Assembly (NCBI GenBank): GCA_035283845.1
Contig: DATESZ010000184.1
Location: 1-9,478, forward strand
Source: DATESZ01 sp035283845
GTDB lineage: Bacteria > Desulfobacterota > Syntrophia > Syntrophales > JACQWR01
DNA length: 9,478 nt
Direction of reading: 5' to 3'
Of the stretch, positions 1-6,625 are shown in pieces. Position numbers and translations under genes: made by a program. A model generated the notes under the pieces. That model did not search any database, had not been told where the DNA came from, and saw nothing but the letters and a program-made list of their open reading frames with translations. Each line of letters begins with the position of its first letter. The first letter of the stretch is position 1.

Positions 1-1
1 C

Positions 2-631
2 GCCTGCATCAGCCAGGGGGCAGGCTTCTACCACGCTTATGCTGCGCGTGGGACCGATTTCCCAACGATCATCGTCACAATCGGGGATTCCACCTTCTTC
101 CACGCGGGGATCCCAGGCCTCATCAACGCCGTCTTCCAGGGGGCGCGCTTCATCCTCGTAATCCTCGACAATGCCACGACCGCCATGACCGGCCATCAGC
201 CGACGCCCCAGCTCGGAATCAGGGCCGACGGCAGCCCAGGCCGGAAAGTCTTTATCCCCGACCTCGTCCGGGCGTGCGGCGTCGGCCACTTCAGAGAGGT
301 TGACCCTTACGACGTCGAGGCCTTCACCGCGGCACTCAAGGCGGCGGACGGGTTCATCCGATCTCCGGAAGGGGGAATCGCAGTCCTCATCGCGAAGCAC
401 CTCTGCATCCTGAACCTGAAGGCCGGCGAGGCGCAGGCCATATTCGCGATGAGCATCACGGACGACTGCTTTGGTTGCCGGGCCTGCATCGACGGATTCG
501 AGTGCCCGGCCATCCTTTTTAAGGAGCCGGAAAATCGGGCATTGATTGACCAAAACCGTTGCATCGGCTGTGGCGTCTGCGTGCACGCCTGCCCTGCCGG
601 CGCCATCCGGGCGGAAGGAGAAAAACCATGA
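2..631 (+). CDS. iorA: Indolepyruvate (aryl 2-oxoacid):ferredoxin oxidoreductase alpha subunit, C-terminal 209 residues (5' truncated by window)
   Basis: The reading frame is open from base 2 and continues upstream of the window. The enzyme oxidatively decarboxylates aryl pyruvates (indolepyruvate, phenylpyruvate) to aryl-acetyl-CoA, with thiamine diphosphate (TPP) as cofactor and ferredoxin as acceptor, in the cytoplasm. Visible residues 28-66 carry the TPP/Mg signature: GDSTFFHAG, then LDNATTAMTGHQ. The C-terminus is a two-cluster ferredoxin domain with cysteines at visible positions 156, 159, 162 and 168 (CxxCxxCx5C), followed by 187, 190, 193 and 197 (CxxCxxCxxxC). Domain order and motifs match the IorA family, whose full length is about 600 residues, so roughly two thirds is missing. 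The stop (TGA 629-631) overlaps the iorB start, so the two subunits are translationally coupled. The family call is very secure. The exact 2-oxoacid is not determined by the sequence. Confidence 0.95.
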   Translation, partial: ACISQGAGFYHAYAARGTDFPTIIVTIGDSTFFHAGIPGLINAVFQGARFILVILDNATTAMTGHQPTPQLGIRADGSPGRKVFIPDLVRACGVGHFREVDPYDVEAFTAALKAADGFIRSPEGGIAVLIAKHLCILNLKAGEAQAIFAMSITDDCFGCRACIDGFECPAILFKEPENRALIDQNRCIGCGVCVHACPAGAIRAEGEKP

Positions 632-1143
632 AACAGCAGATCATCGTAAGCGGCATCGGCGGCCAGGGGGTCATCTTCGTGACGCGGATTCTCGCCGAAG
701 CGGCAATCGAAATGGGGATGGATGTCCTCACCTCGGAGACGCACGGGATGGCCATTCGCGGCGGGACGGTGATCTCCCACGTGAAGATCGGCCCCTTCAC
801 GAGCCCCCTCATCCGGTCGGGACGGGCTGATATCGGCCTCTTCCTTCTTGCGGGGAACCTGGACATCCACCAGGGCTTCCTGAAACCCGGGGGAAAGATT
901 TACATGAACGCGCAGAAAGGCAAAGACGGAGAGTCGATCGACGCAACGCGTCTCGCCCGGGAGCAAGGAGCGCCAGTAGTCGCGAACCTGATTTTCCTGG
1001 GTTTCGCCGCCCGTCAGGGGGGGCTCTTTTGCGGAGCGGAAACGATTGAGGCGGTACTCCGAATGATCTCGCCCGCCAAACAGCTCGAAACGAACCTGAC
1101 AGGCTTCCGCCAGGGCTTATTCTTTAATGAAGACAAGATATGA
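628..1143 (+). CDS. iorB: Indolepyruvate:ferredoxin oxidoreductase beta subunit
   Basis: This is the gamma-domain partner of IorA, 171 residues, slightly shorter than the usual 190-200. Residues 5-14 (IIVSGIGGQG) and the ETHGMAIRGG motif at 37-46 are the hallmarks of the 2-oxoacid:ferredoxin oxidoreductase gamma/IorB family. I chose the ATG at 628 because it overlaps the iorA stop (ATGA) and has AAGGAG at 615-620, seven bases upstream. An in-frame ATG at 559 lies inside the iorA ferredoxin domain and has no family support. The protein ends TGFRQGLFF plus a short tail, as in homologues, so the 3' end is intact. Its last 20 bases overlap the convergent exporter gene. It forms the catalytic complex with IorA, passing electrons to ferredoxin. 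Confidence 0.94.
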   Translation: MKQQIIVSGIGGQGVIFVTRILAEAAIEMGMDVLTSETHGMAIRGGTVISHVKIGPFTSPLIRSGRADIGLFLLAGNLDIHQGFLKPGGKIYMNAQKGKDGESIDATRLAREQGAPVVANLIFLGFAARQGGLFCGAETIEAVLRMISPAKQLETNLTGFRQGLFFNEDKI

Positions 1144-1765
1144 ATATGCAGCCGGCATAGAGGAAATATCCCGCAAATACCACCAGGAAACCCGCACAGG
1201 TTCCGGCGATGCCCCGGTAGAGGCGGTCGTTCAGAAAATGCCTCCCCTTGCTGACACCGGCCGACACGGCGGCGTACCAAACCAGATCGGCCAGAACGTG
1301 ACCGGCAAAGAAGAAGGCAATCCCCCAAGGGCCGTACTGGAGAGATTGCAGAATGTAACCAAGGCCGATGGTCGCCCACCAGATGACCCAGTAGGGATTG
1401 GACAGGCTCAGCAACGCCCCGCTGATCGCCAGGTGATCATGCTCTGAAGGTTCGGCGGCCTGCGGCAAACGCAATGCGGGCAGGGAACGGAACATACCGA
1501 AAGCCATCCAGAAAAGGATCAGGCTGCCCGTCAGGGCAATCACGACAAAAACCAACGCATGCTGGAGCAGAGGCGCCAGTCCCACAAGCAGAGAGATCAT
1601 AAGGGCCAGCTCCAGAATGCTGTGTCCGAAAACCAGAAGCGGTCCAGCGATGAAGCCCCGGCGGGCGCTTTCACTGATCGTCGCGGCCAGCAGCGGCCCA
1701 GGCATCATGGCCCCGGAAAGGGCGATGACGAAGGAAGAAAAGAAGATCGATATAAGTATCAGCAT
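1124..1765 (-). CDS. LysE/RhtB-family amino-acid or metabolite exporter
   Basis: This is a 213-residue, very hydrophobic protein of the length typical for LysE/RhtB transporters. The N-terminal membrane segment (about 4-24) runs into the family signature around residues 18-35 (GAMMPGPLL, then SESARRG). A SNPYW motif lies at 122-126. About six membrane segments can be drawn (roughly 4-24, 40-62, 68-92, 127-142, 145-170, 185-210), with a hydrophilic loop near 100-112. Known family members export amino acids or related small metabolites across the inner membrane. The substrate here is unknown. There is no strong ribosome site before the ATG, only a distant AGAAG. The gene lies 84 bases downstream of the flavoprotein gene on the same strand with no clear terminator between, so it may be co-transcribed. 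Its 3' end overlaps iorB by 20 bases. Confidence 0.88.
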   Translation of the reverse strand: MLILISIFFSSFVIALSGAMMPGPLLAATISESARRGFIAGPLLVFGHSILELALMISLLVGLAPLLQHALVFVVIALTGSLILFWMAFGMFRSLPALRLPQAAEPSEHDHLAISGALLSLSNPYWVIWWATIGLGYILQSLQYGPWGIAFFFAGHVLADLVWYAAVSAGVSKGRHFLNDRLYRGIAGTCAGFLVVFAGYFLYAGCIFISCLH

Positions 1766-1849
1766 AGGGACTGCTACTTCTTGTGCCTTGAGAGAAAGGC
1801 CGTCACCGTGTCGTTTTGCAGTCCGGCATCCATAAAGTTGTCTCTGTTT

Positions 1850-3115
1850 TTATCGACCTGCCGGCGAAAACTTCAGCGAGCTGAGCCAGGGGTCTGTGAG
1901 GGGTCTGGTCCGTTCGAAAAGGGCTTCCTTGTGCGCAGAAATATCCGCCCGTTTTTTGATCAGGTAGACAATCACGCCAGGCTCGATGTTTTCGTTGAAA
2001 TACATCGCACCGACGAGCCTTTCGCCATCAAAGACGAGCTTCTTGAACTTCCTGCTACGGTCATCCGTCTGTTTGATCACCTGGTAGCCCTGGCCGCAGG
2101 GCAGAGACATGCCTATAGAAAAGGCCTTGTGGCCATGGAAATTGGAGACCGTCACGGGTATGCCGCCCTCGTATTCAATGCTCTGGCCTGCCATATTGCC
2201 TCCGGCTACTTTACCCTGGTTAACGGCGCTCGGCAGAATGGCGCTCACCTTCTGCTGCTGGGTGAAGAAGTCGGGAGGCTCAGCAACATCTCCGGCGGCA
2301 TAGATGCGGTCAGCACTGGTCCTCATCCGGTTGTCCGTAACTATGCCGCTGTTCACCTTGACACCCGACCCAGCTAAGAAAGATGTTCTGCTCCTGACAC
2401 CGGCAGCATTGACGAGGATGTCAGCCCTGAGGAGTTTCCCGTCGGAGAAGGCTATCTCCACCCGTCCGTTTTTCTTTTTTACCTCCGAAGCCGTCTTACC
2501 GGTAAGGAACTCCGCCCCGCGGTCCACGAAGGTTTGCCGTATGTAAACTTCTGCCTCTTCGTTGTAGCAAAGGGGAACTATGCCCGGCTCTTTCTCGATA
2601 ATGGTCACATGGCAGCCCCTTCCCAGCAGAACGCTGGCGACTTCCATTCCAATGCTGCCCGCGCCAAGTATCGCAACATCCTTCTTGCCGTTCAGCTCCT
2701 GGATAAGCTTCCGGCAGTCCGCCAAAGTTCTGAATCCCAGAGCGCCAACTTCTGCCAGGCCTTTGACCGGAGGCGCAGCCGTTTCCGCCCCGGCAGCTAT
2801 GAGCAGGAAGTCATAATTCTCTGAAGTACCGTCGTGGTAGACAACCTGCCTCTTTTCCGGGACTACGCGGCTGACTTGCCTGCCTTTAAACAGGGTGCTT
2901 TTTAGCTTTTTGAAATAGTCCTCGCCTTCCATCCACAGCTTGGCCTCGGTTATCCTTCCGGAAAGCAGATAAGGCAGAGACGCAGGCGAGTAAGGGGGGC
3001 AGTCCTCCATGGTAACCAGTTTTACTTCATCTTCGGAGTTCACCGCCCGGATTTTCTCCAAGGCGCTCAATGCCGCCGTTCCCGCGCCGATTATAAGATG
3101 CTTTTTTCTCGCCAT
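1850..3115 (-). CDS. FAD-dependent NAD(P)-disulfide-oxidoreductase-fold electron-transfer subunit
   Basis: This is a 421-residue two-dinucleotide-domain flavoprotein. The FAD-binding GAGTAA is at residues 10-15. The NAD-binding GAGSIGME at 151-158 is followed by E174 at the end of the next strand, which usually favours NADH over NADPH. The second FAD motif YAAGDV is at 272-277. The region PPYSPASLPYLLSG (40-53) resembles the active-site region of NADH oxidase/CoA-disulfide reductase relatives, but has serine 46 where those enzymes carry the redox cysteine, so simple flavin electron transfer is more likely than disulfide chemistry. The start has AAGGAG (plus-strand 3123-3128) seven bases upstream, inside the end of the ferredoxin gene. 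With only four bases between the genes, it very probably links the Mo/FeS enzyme to NAD(H). The phenylglyoxylate:NAD oxidoreductase flavin subunit (PadH) is a plausible relative. Confidence 0.88.
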   Translation of the reverse strand: MARKKHLIIGAGTAALSALEKIRAVNSEDEVKLVTMEDCPPYSPASLPYLLSGRITEAKLWMEGEDYFKKLKSTLFKGRQVSRVVPEKRQVVYHDGTSENYDFLLIAAGAETAAPPVKGLAEVGALGFRTLADCRKLIQELNGKKDVAILGAGSIGMEVASVLLGRGCHVTIIEKEPGIVPLCYNEEAEVYIRQTFVDRGAEFLTGKTASEVKKKNGRVEIAFSDGKLLRADILVNAAGVRSRTSFLAGSGVKVNSGIVTDNRMRTSADRIYAAGDVAEPPDFFTQQQKVSAILPSAVNQGKVAGGNMAGQSIEYEGGIPVTVSNFHGHKAFSIGMSLPCGQGYQVIKQTDDRSRKFKKLVFDGERLVGAMYFNENIEPGVIVYLIKKRADISAHKEALFERTRPLTDPWLSSLKFSPAGR

Positions 3116-3119
3116 TGCT

Positions 3120-3803
3120 TCACTCCTTCGTCTCTGTTGGGTTCACCCGAAAAGGCAAATAGTATACGGCTGGCCCGGCGCCGAGCTCTTCAAGCAGCCG
3201 GAAGCCCTTCCTTTTTTGGATCAGCTTTGAAACCTCGCTTTCCGGGTCATTCAGATCGCCAAAGTGCCTCGCCATGGCAATACAGTTGACAACGCAGGCA
3301 GGTGTCGCTTCAAAATCCTGCCCAACCTTCATTCCTGCGGCAATGCCCCTGTCAATCTTATGGGCGCAGAAGGTGCATTTTGAAACTGTGCCGACCAGAT
3401 GCCGTTGGTGGGAAGCGCGCCGTTCAGAGGGGAAGTCCTCATTTTCGGTACTGCTTCCGTAGTAGTATTCTTTTGCGTTGTGCAGAACCCGAGCATTGTA
3501 GGGACAGGCCGCCTCGCATTGCATGCAACCCAGGCACTTCTCATAGTCTATGAAGACAATGCCATCATCGCGCTGGATGGTAGCTTTGGTAGGGCAAACA
3601 GCCAAACATGCCGGGTCCTCACAGTGCATGCAAGGCCGTGGGAGGAACTTGCGGGTGACATCGGGGTATTCACCAGTCTCATAATCATATACCCGGTTCC
3701 ATAAGATGTGCGGCGGAACCAAGTTCTCAACCTTGCAGGCAACCGTGCATGTCTGACAACCAGCGCACTTTTTTAAATCTATTACCATTCCCCACTTAGC
3801 CAT
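3120..3803 (-). CDS. Four-cluster [4Fe-4S] ferredoxin-type electron-transfer subunit of a molybdopterin oxidoreductase (PadC/DmsB/NrfC-like)
   Basis: This is a 227-residue beta subunit of the DMSO-reductase-type electron-transfer class. All sixteen cluster cysteines are visible: 13, 16, 19, 23; 58, 61, 66, 70; 90, 93, 96, 100; and 143, 146, 170, 174. That is enough for four [4Fe-4S] clusters forming a wire from the Mo site to the acceptor. There is no Tat or Sec signal (it starts MAKWGMVIDLKKC), so the complex is cytoplasmic. The gene starts 12 bases after the large-subunit stop with AGGAG at plus-strand 3810-3814, and is followed after four bases by the flavoprotein gene. Length and cysteine spacing fit PadC, DmsB, PsrB and NrfC alike, so substrate assignment rests on the large subunit. 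A short C-terminal extension (about 185-227) shows no further motif. Confidence 0.93.
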   Translation of the reverse strand: MAKWGMVIDLKKCAGCQTCTVACKVENLVPPHILWNRVYDYETGEYPDVTRKFLPRPCMHCEDPACLAVCPTKATIQRDDGIVFIDYEKCLGCMQCEAACPYNARVLHNAKEYYYGSSTENEDFPSERRASHQRHLVGTVSKCTFCAHKIDRGIAAGMKVGQDFEATPACVVNCIAMARHFGDLNDPESEVSKLIQKRKGFRLLEELGAGPAVYYLPFRVNPTETKE

Positions 3804-3815
3804 CTCTCTCTCCTA

Positions 3816-6581
3816 TCACTTATAGATTCTAACTTTGACATGATCCTTGGAACCACCGCTCTCGTCTGTCAGCTCTATCAATGCCGGAGCTATCTGGTTC
3901 AAGTTCGGTATATTGAGGTCTTTGGCGAAAGGCATCTTGAATTGTCCATACATCTGAGTGGTTAGAATGACATCCGGCCTTATCCCTTCACGAAGCACAG
4001 CTTTACCCTTAGTCTTGGCATAGGGAGACTCAATCCATATCTCATCGCCATCCTTGATGCCCAGCTTCTTGGCTGTATTGGTGTTTATCTGCACCCCGGT
4101 GTGACCCAAGACATCACTGGCAGCCTCGTGCAGTATCGATACCGCTGCGTTCGAGCCCCAGGCATACTGCATGCTCCGGGTATTGACGAGCCACAGAGGG
4201 TAGTCTTTGGGATCCTTGCCGTAGCGCTTCTCCGTCACATCGTCAAGGATATGAGCAATATCATGCCACTCCGGCAACGCCTGATACTCCTTGGTCTGTT
4301 CGTCCCACCAGGTAATATTATGCTCCTTGAGCCTGACTTTCAGCTCTTGCCCGATTCGCAGCACCCGTTCCTCGTATGGAAGCTCAAAGCGGATGCCGTT
4401 TTCCTTCATGTGAGGGTAGATGTACCAGGGCCGAGTATAAACCAGGCCATTAACATAGCCAGGACCTATCTTGTTGGGATAAGGTCCAAAGAAACCACCG
4501 GTTTGCTTGAACCAGTCCAGCCCGAACTCAACGGCTCCCTGGCTGAACATCCGGGTACCCGCCCGACAGACGCGGTCAAAAATCTCCTCGGCAGTGTATT
4601 TCTTGTCCGGCGCCAGTTCGTGGGGCGTACCCTTAAATGCTATCCCCAAGTAGGCGCCATAGTTGAGCGCCTTGTTGTAGTCGGCGAGCATGCCCATCTT
4701 ATCTGCCAGTTCAGTGGCAATGTCGCTGATGTTTCGTGTATTGCCAAGCCTCTCCACTACCGGCTGCTTGAGGACGAGCCCGCTATGCTCCCAGAATTGC
4801 TCGAAAAAAGATATTCCACCGCAGGGCCAGATCTGCAATGCCTCAAGGTCGCCGTCTTCAGGCAACACCAAGTCGGCAAACCATACCGTCTCATCCATAG
4901 TATAGCCAAAGGCAACATGGAAGGGCATCCGTTTGAGGACTTCCAGAACAATCGGCGTATCAAACTGGGAGATAACCGGATTGATCTTGTAGGTTATGAA
5001 AACCTCAGGCATGGATGGGGCCGGCCAGTTTTCCGGCGGCTCCACGAGCCATTTCCAGGCAAGGTGCAGTGGGCCAAGGAAGGGGCCGACAAGTGGTGTT
5101 ATTGAGGCGCAGCCGTCACGTCTGCCCGCTGGAAAACGCCAGTGTTCTTTATCGGTGGGGTTAAAGGGATACTCCATGAAACCATCATTGGTCTTGACCA
5201 TAGGACCACTGAACAGAACCCGGTTACCCAGGTGCCCCCCGGGAACCTCCAGCGCCCCTACCAGGGTCTGTAGCACGTGACTTGCCCAGACACACTGGTA
5301 GCCCCCCCAGCCGTTATTCTGGGTTTTACCAAGCGTCACACAGGCCGGGCGGTAAGGCAGTTCCACACCATCAATCTTTATCGTTGCCCCGACCATGGCC
5401 TCGGTGACGAAATCATTAGCCTGCTTTCTGATAGTTTCTGCGGGCACGTCGCAGATTTTTGCCGCCCATTCCGGCGTAAACTCCTTGACATGCTCTATCA
5501 GCAGATGGAAGGAAGGCTTCACCTGGATCTTTTCATAACTGTCCACTTTACCATCAGGGCCTAAAGTGATGCCGCCGGCAGCGAACTCGCTTTCCAGCGC
5601 AACGTCTTTGACTTCGCCATCAAATGGCTTGGCCTTGTTATCCGCGGTATCCCATACCATAGGCTTTTGCGTTTCTGGGTCACGCAGAAAATAGCCGTTC
5701 GGCGCGACTAAGTAAGGGCTATTGGTCATTGTCTTCAGGAACTCAATATCACAGACCTTATGCCAGTCCATCTCGTGGAGGATGACGTTTAACATTGCAT
5801 AGAGAAAAGCGTGATCCGTCTCCGGCTTGATTGGAATCCACTCATCAGAAACGGCCCCGGTCACAGAAAGGTGGGGTTCAACCTGCACCCGCTTGAAGTT
5901 TCCCTTCGCCCGTGCCTGAGCCTGGCGGTACACGCCGGCGGTGCCGCCGGAGGCAGCATCACTGCGTCCGAACACAATGGTGTAATGGTTGAGCGGGGTG
6001 TCCTGAATGCAGGTGAAAGCCTTGTGCCACATCTCACCAAAGAGATGTTCTGTGTGGTAGCATTTCACGCCGCCGCCCTGCGCCACCGAAATATCTACCG
6101 GCCCCCATATGCCCGGAGGCATACCCCGGGCAAGAGCCAGACAACCGAAGATGACGCCCATGGTTCCGTAGAAGGAGGGGCAGGCTCCGTCCGACCCTTC
6201 AGCAAAGACTACTGTGGGGTAGCCGTTCTTATCAACAAGCCCCTCCTTTCTAACCGCCACCATCTTCTTCGCCCAGATATCCAAGGCTTCTTCCCAGGAG
6301 ATATTAACAAAGCCAGGGTCTTCATCAACACCCTTTTTCGGGTTTGTCCTTTTCATTGGCCCTTTTAGCCGGTTGGGGTTGTAGTGCTTGTTGATCATTC
6401 CCTGAGCCTTGGCGCATACCTTGGCCTCGGCGGGATGGATACTGGCAAAATCATCATTCGGTCCAATACCAACCGCCACTCCATCGACCACGTGCACTTT
6501 CAGCAGATCAGGTCCACCCGCGTTGCAAGACATACAATAAGTAGGGACCCACTTTTCATCTCTCTCGCTTCGCTGCGCCAT
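3816..6581 (-). CDS. Molybdopterin oxidoreductase catalytic subunit, possibly phenylacetyl-CoA:acceptor oxidoreductase-like (PadB-like)
   Basis: This is a 921-residue member of the DMSO-reductase superfamily. The N-terminal FeS region has C16, C19 and C56, but glycine 23 stands where the third cysteine of CxxCxxxC normally lies. C174, in KCYHTEHLFG, is the best candidate Mo ligand. NGWGGY at 423-428 and LVGALEVPGG at 440-449 are in the central domain. The molybdopterin-dinucleotide C-terminal domain spans about 780-921 (AKKLGIKDGDEIWIESP). No twin-arginine signal is present, so the enzyme acts in the cytoplasm. The start ATG has AAGGAG seven bases upstream (plus-strand 6589-6594). Length, missing signal and overall motif set suggest PadB, which oxidises phenylacetyl-CoA to phenylglyoxylate. 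Pyrogallol transhydroxylase-type and other aromatic-acting relatives are alternatives. The superfamily is certain. The substrate is an inference of about even odds. Confidence 0.9.
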   Translation of the reverse strand: MAQRSERDEKWVPTYCMSCNAGGPDLLKVHVVDGVAVGIGPNDDFASIHPAEAKVCAKAQGMINKHYNPNRLKGPMKRTNPKKGVDEDPGFVNISWEEALDIWAKKMVAVRKEGLVDKNGYPTVVFAEGSDGACPSFYGTMGVIFGCLALARGMPPGIWGPVDISVAQGGGVKCYHTEHLFGEMWHKAFTCIQDTPLNHYTIVFGRSDAASGGTAGVYRQAQARAKGNFKRVQVEPHLSVTGAVSDEWIPIKPETDHAFLYAMLNVILHEMDWHKVCDIEFLKTMTNSPYLVAPNGYFLRDPETQKPMVWDTADNKAKPFDGEVKDVALESEFAAGGITLGPDGKVDSYEKIQVKPSFHLLIEHVKEFTPEWAAKICDVPAETIRKQANDFVTEAMVGATIKIDGVELPYRPACVTLGKTQNNGWGGYQCVWASHVLQTLVGALEVPGGHLGNRVLFSGPMVKTNDGFMEYPFNPTDKEHWRFPAGRRDGCASITPLVGPFLGPLHLAWKWLVEPPENWPAPSMPEVFITYKINPVISQFDTPIVLEVLKRMPFHVAFGYTMDETVWFADLVLPEDGDLEALQIWPCGGISFFEQFWEHSGLVLKQPVVERLGNTRNISDIATELADKMGMLADYNKALNYGAYLGIAFKGTPHELAPDKKYTAEEIFDRVCRAGTRMFSQGAVEFGLDWFKQTGGFFGPYPNKIGPGYVNGLVYTRPWYIYPHMKENGIRFELPYEERVLRIGQELKVRLKEHNITWWDEQTKEYQALPEWHDIAHILDDVTEKRYGKDPKDYPLWLVNTRSMQYAWGSNAAVSILHEAASDVLGHTGVQINTNTAKKLGIKDGDEIWIESPYAKTKGKAVLREGIRPDVILTTQMYGQFKMPFAKDLNIPNLNQIAPALIELTDESGGSKDHVKVRIYK

Positions 6582-6588
6582 CGTATAT

Positions 6589-6594
6589 CTCCTT
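6589..6594 (-). promoter_or_regulatory. Ribosome binding site of the molybdopterin subunit gene
   Basis: AAGGAG is read on the minus strand, seven bases before the ATG ending at 6581. It sits next to an unusually AT-rich intercistronic stretch and fixes the start of the large subunit. Confidence 0.8.
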
Positions 6595-6613
6595 AATATT
6601 TATAAATTATTAA
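6593..6613. repeat. AT-rich imperfect inverted repeat in the UbiD/Mo-enzyme gap
   Basis: The arms TTAATA (6593-6598) and TATTAA (6608-6613) are complementary and flank TTTATAAA, which is itself self-complementary. The element fills much of the 44-base gap and abuts the ribosome site. It could be an operator, an unstructured translation enhancer, or chance in an AT-rich spacer. I found no convincing -35/-10 pair around it. Confidence 0.3.
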
Positions 6614-6625
6614 TCGCTGTCGACC

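Noticed and set aside
559..627. Upstream in-frame start for iorB at 559
   Set aside because: The extra residues come from reading the iorA ferredoxin region in another frame. The ATG at 628 has a good ribosome site and the family's N-terminus.
307..966. 219-codon minus-strand frame under iorA/iorB
   Set aside because: It is an antisense shadow of high-GC coding sequence. The + strand frames carry the TPP, ferredoxin and IorB motifs.
1559..2377. 272-codon open frame on the + strand across the exporter/flavoprotein junction
   Set aside because: It crosses two well-supported minus-strand genes and their spacer, and the product is low-complexity and charged without a motif.
4101..5105. 334-codon open frame on the + strand
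   Set aside because: It is antisense to the Mo-enzyme gene, whose protein has clear family motifs throughout. The + strand product has no recognisable domain, and its start has no convincing ribosome site.
6549..6581. Twin-arginine export signal on the Mo subunit
   Set aside because: The N-terminus has no RRxFLK-type motif or hydrophobic stretch and goes straight into the FeS motif, so the enzyme is cytoplasmic.
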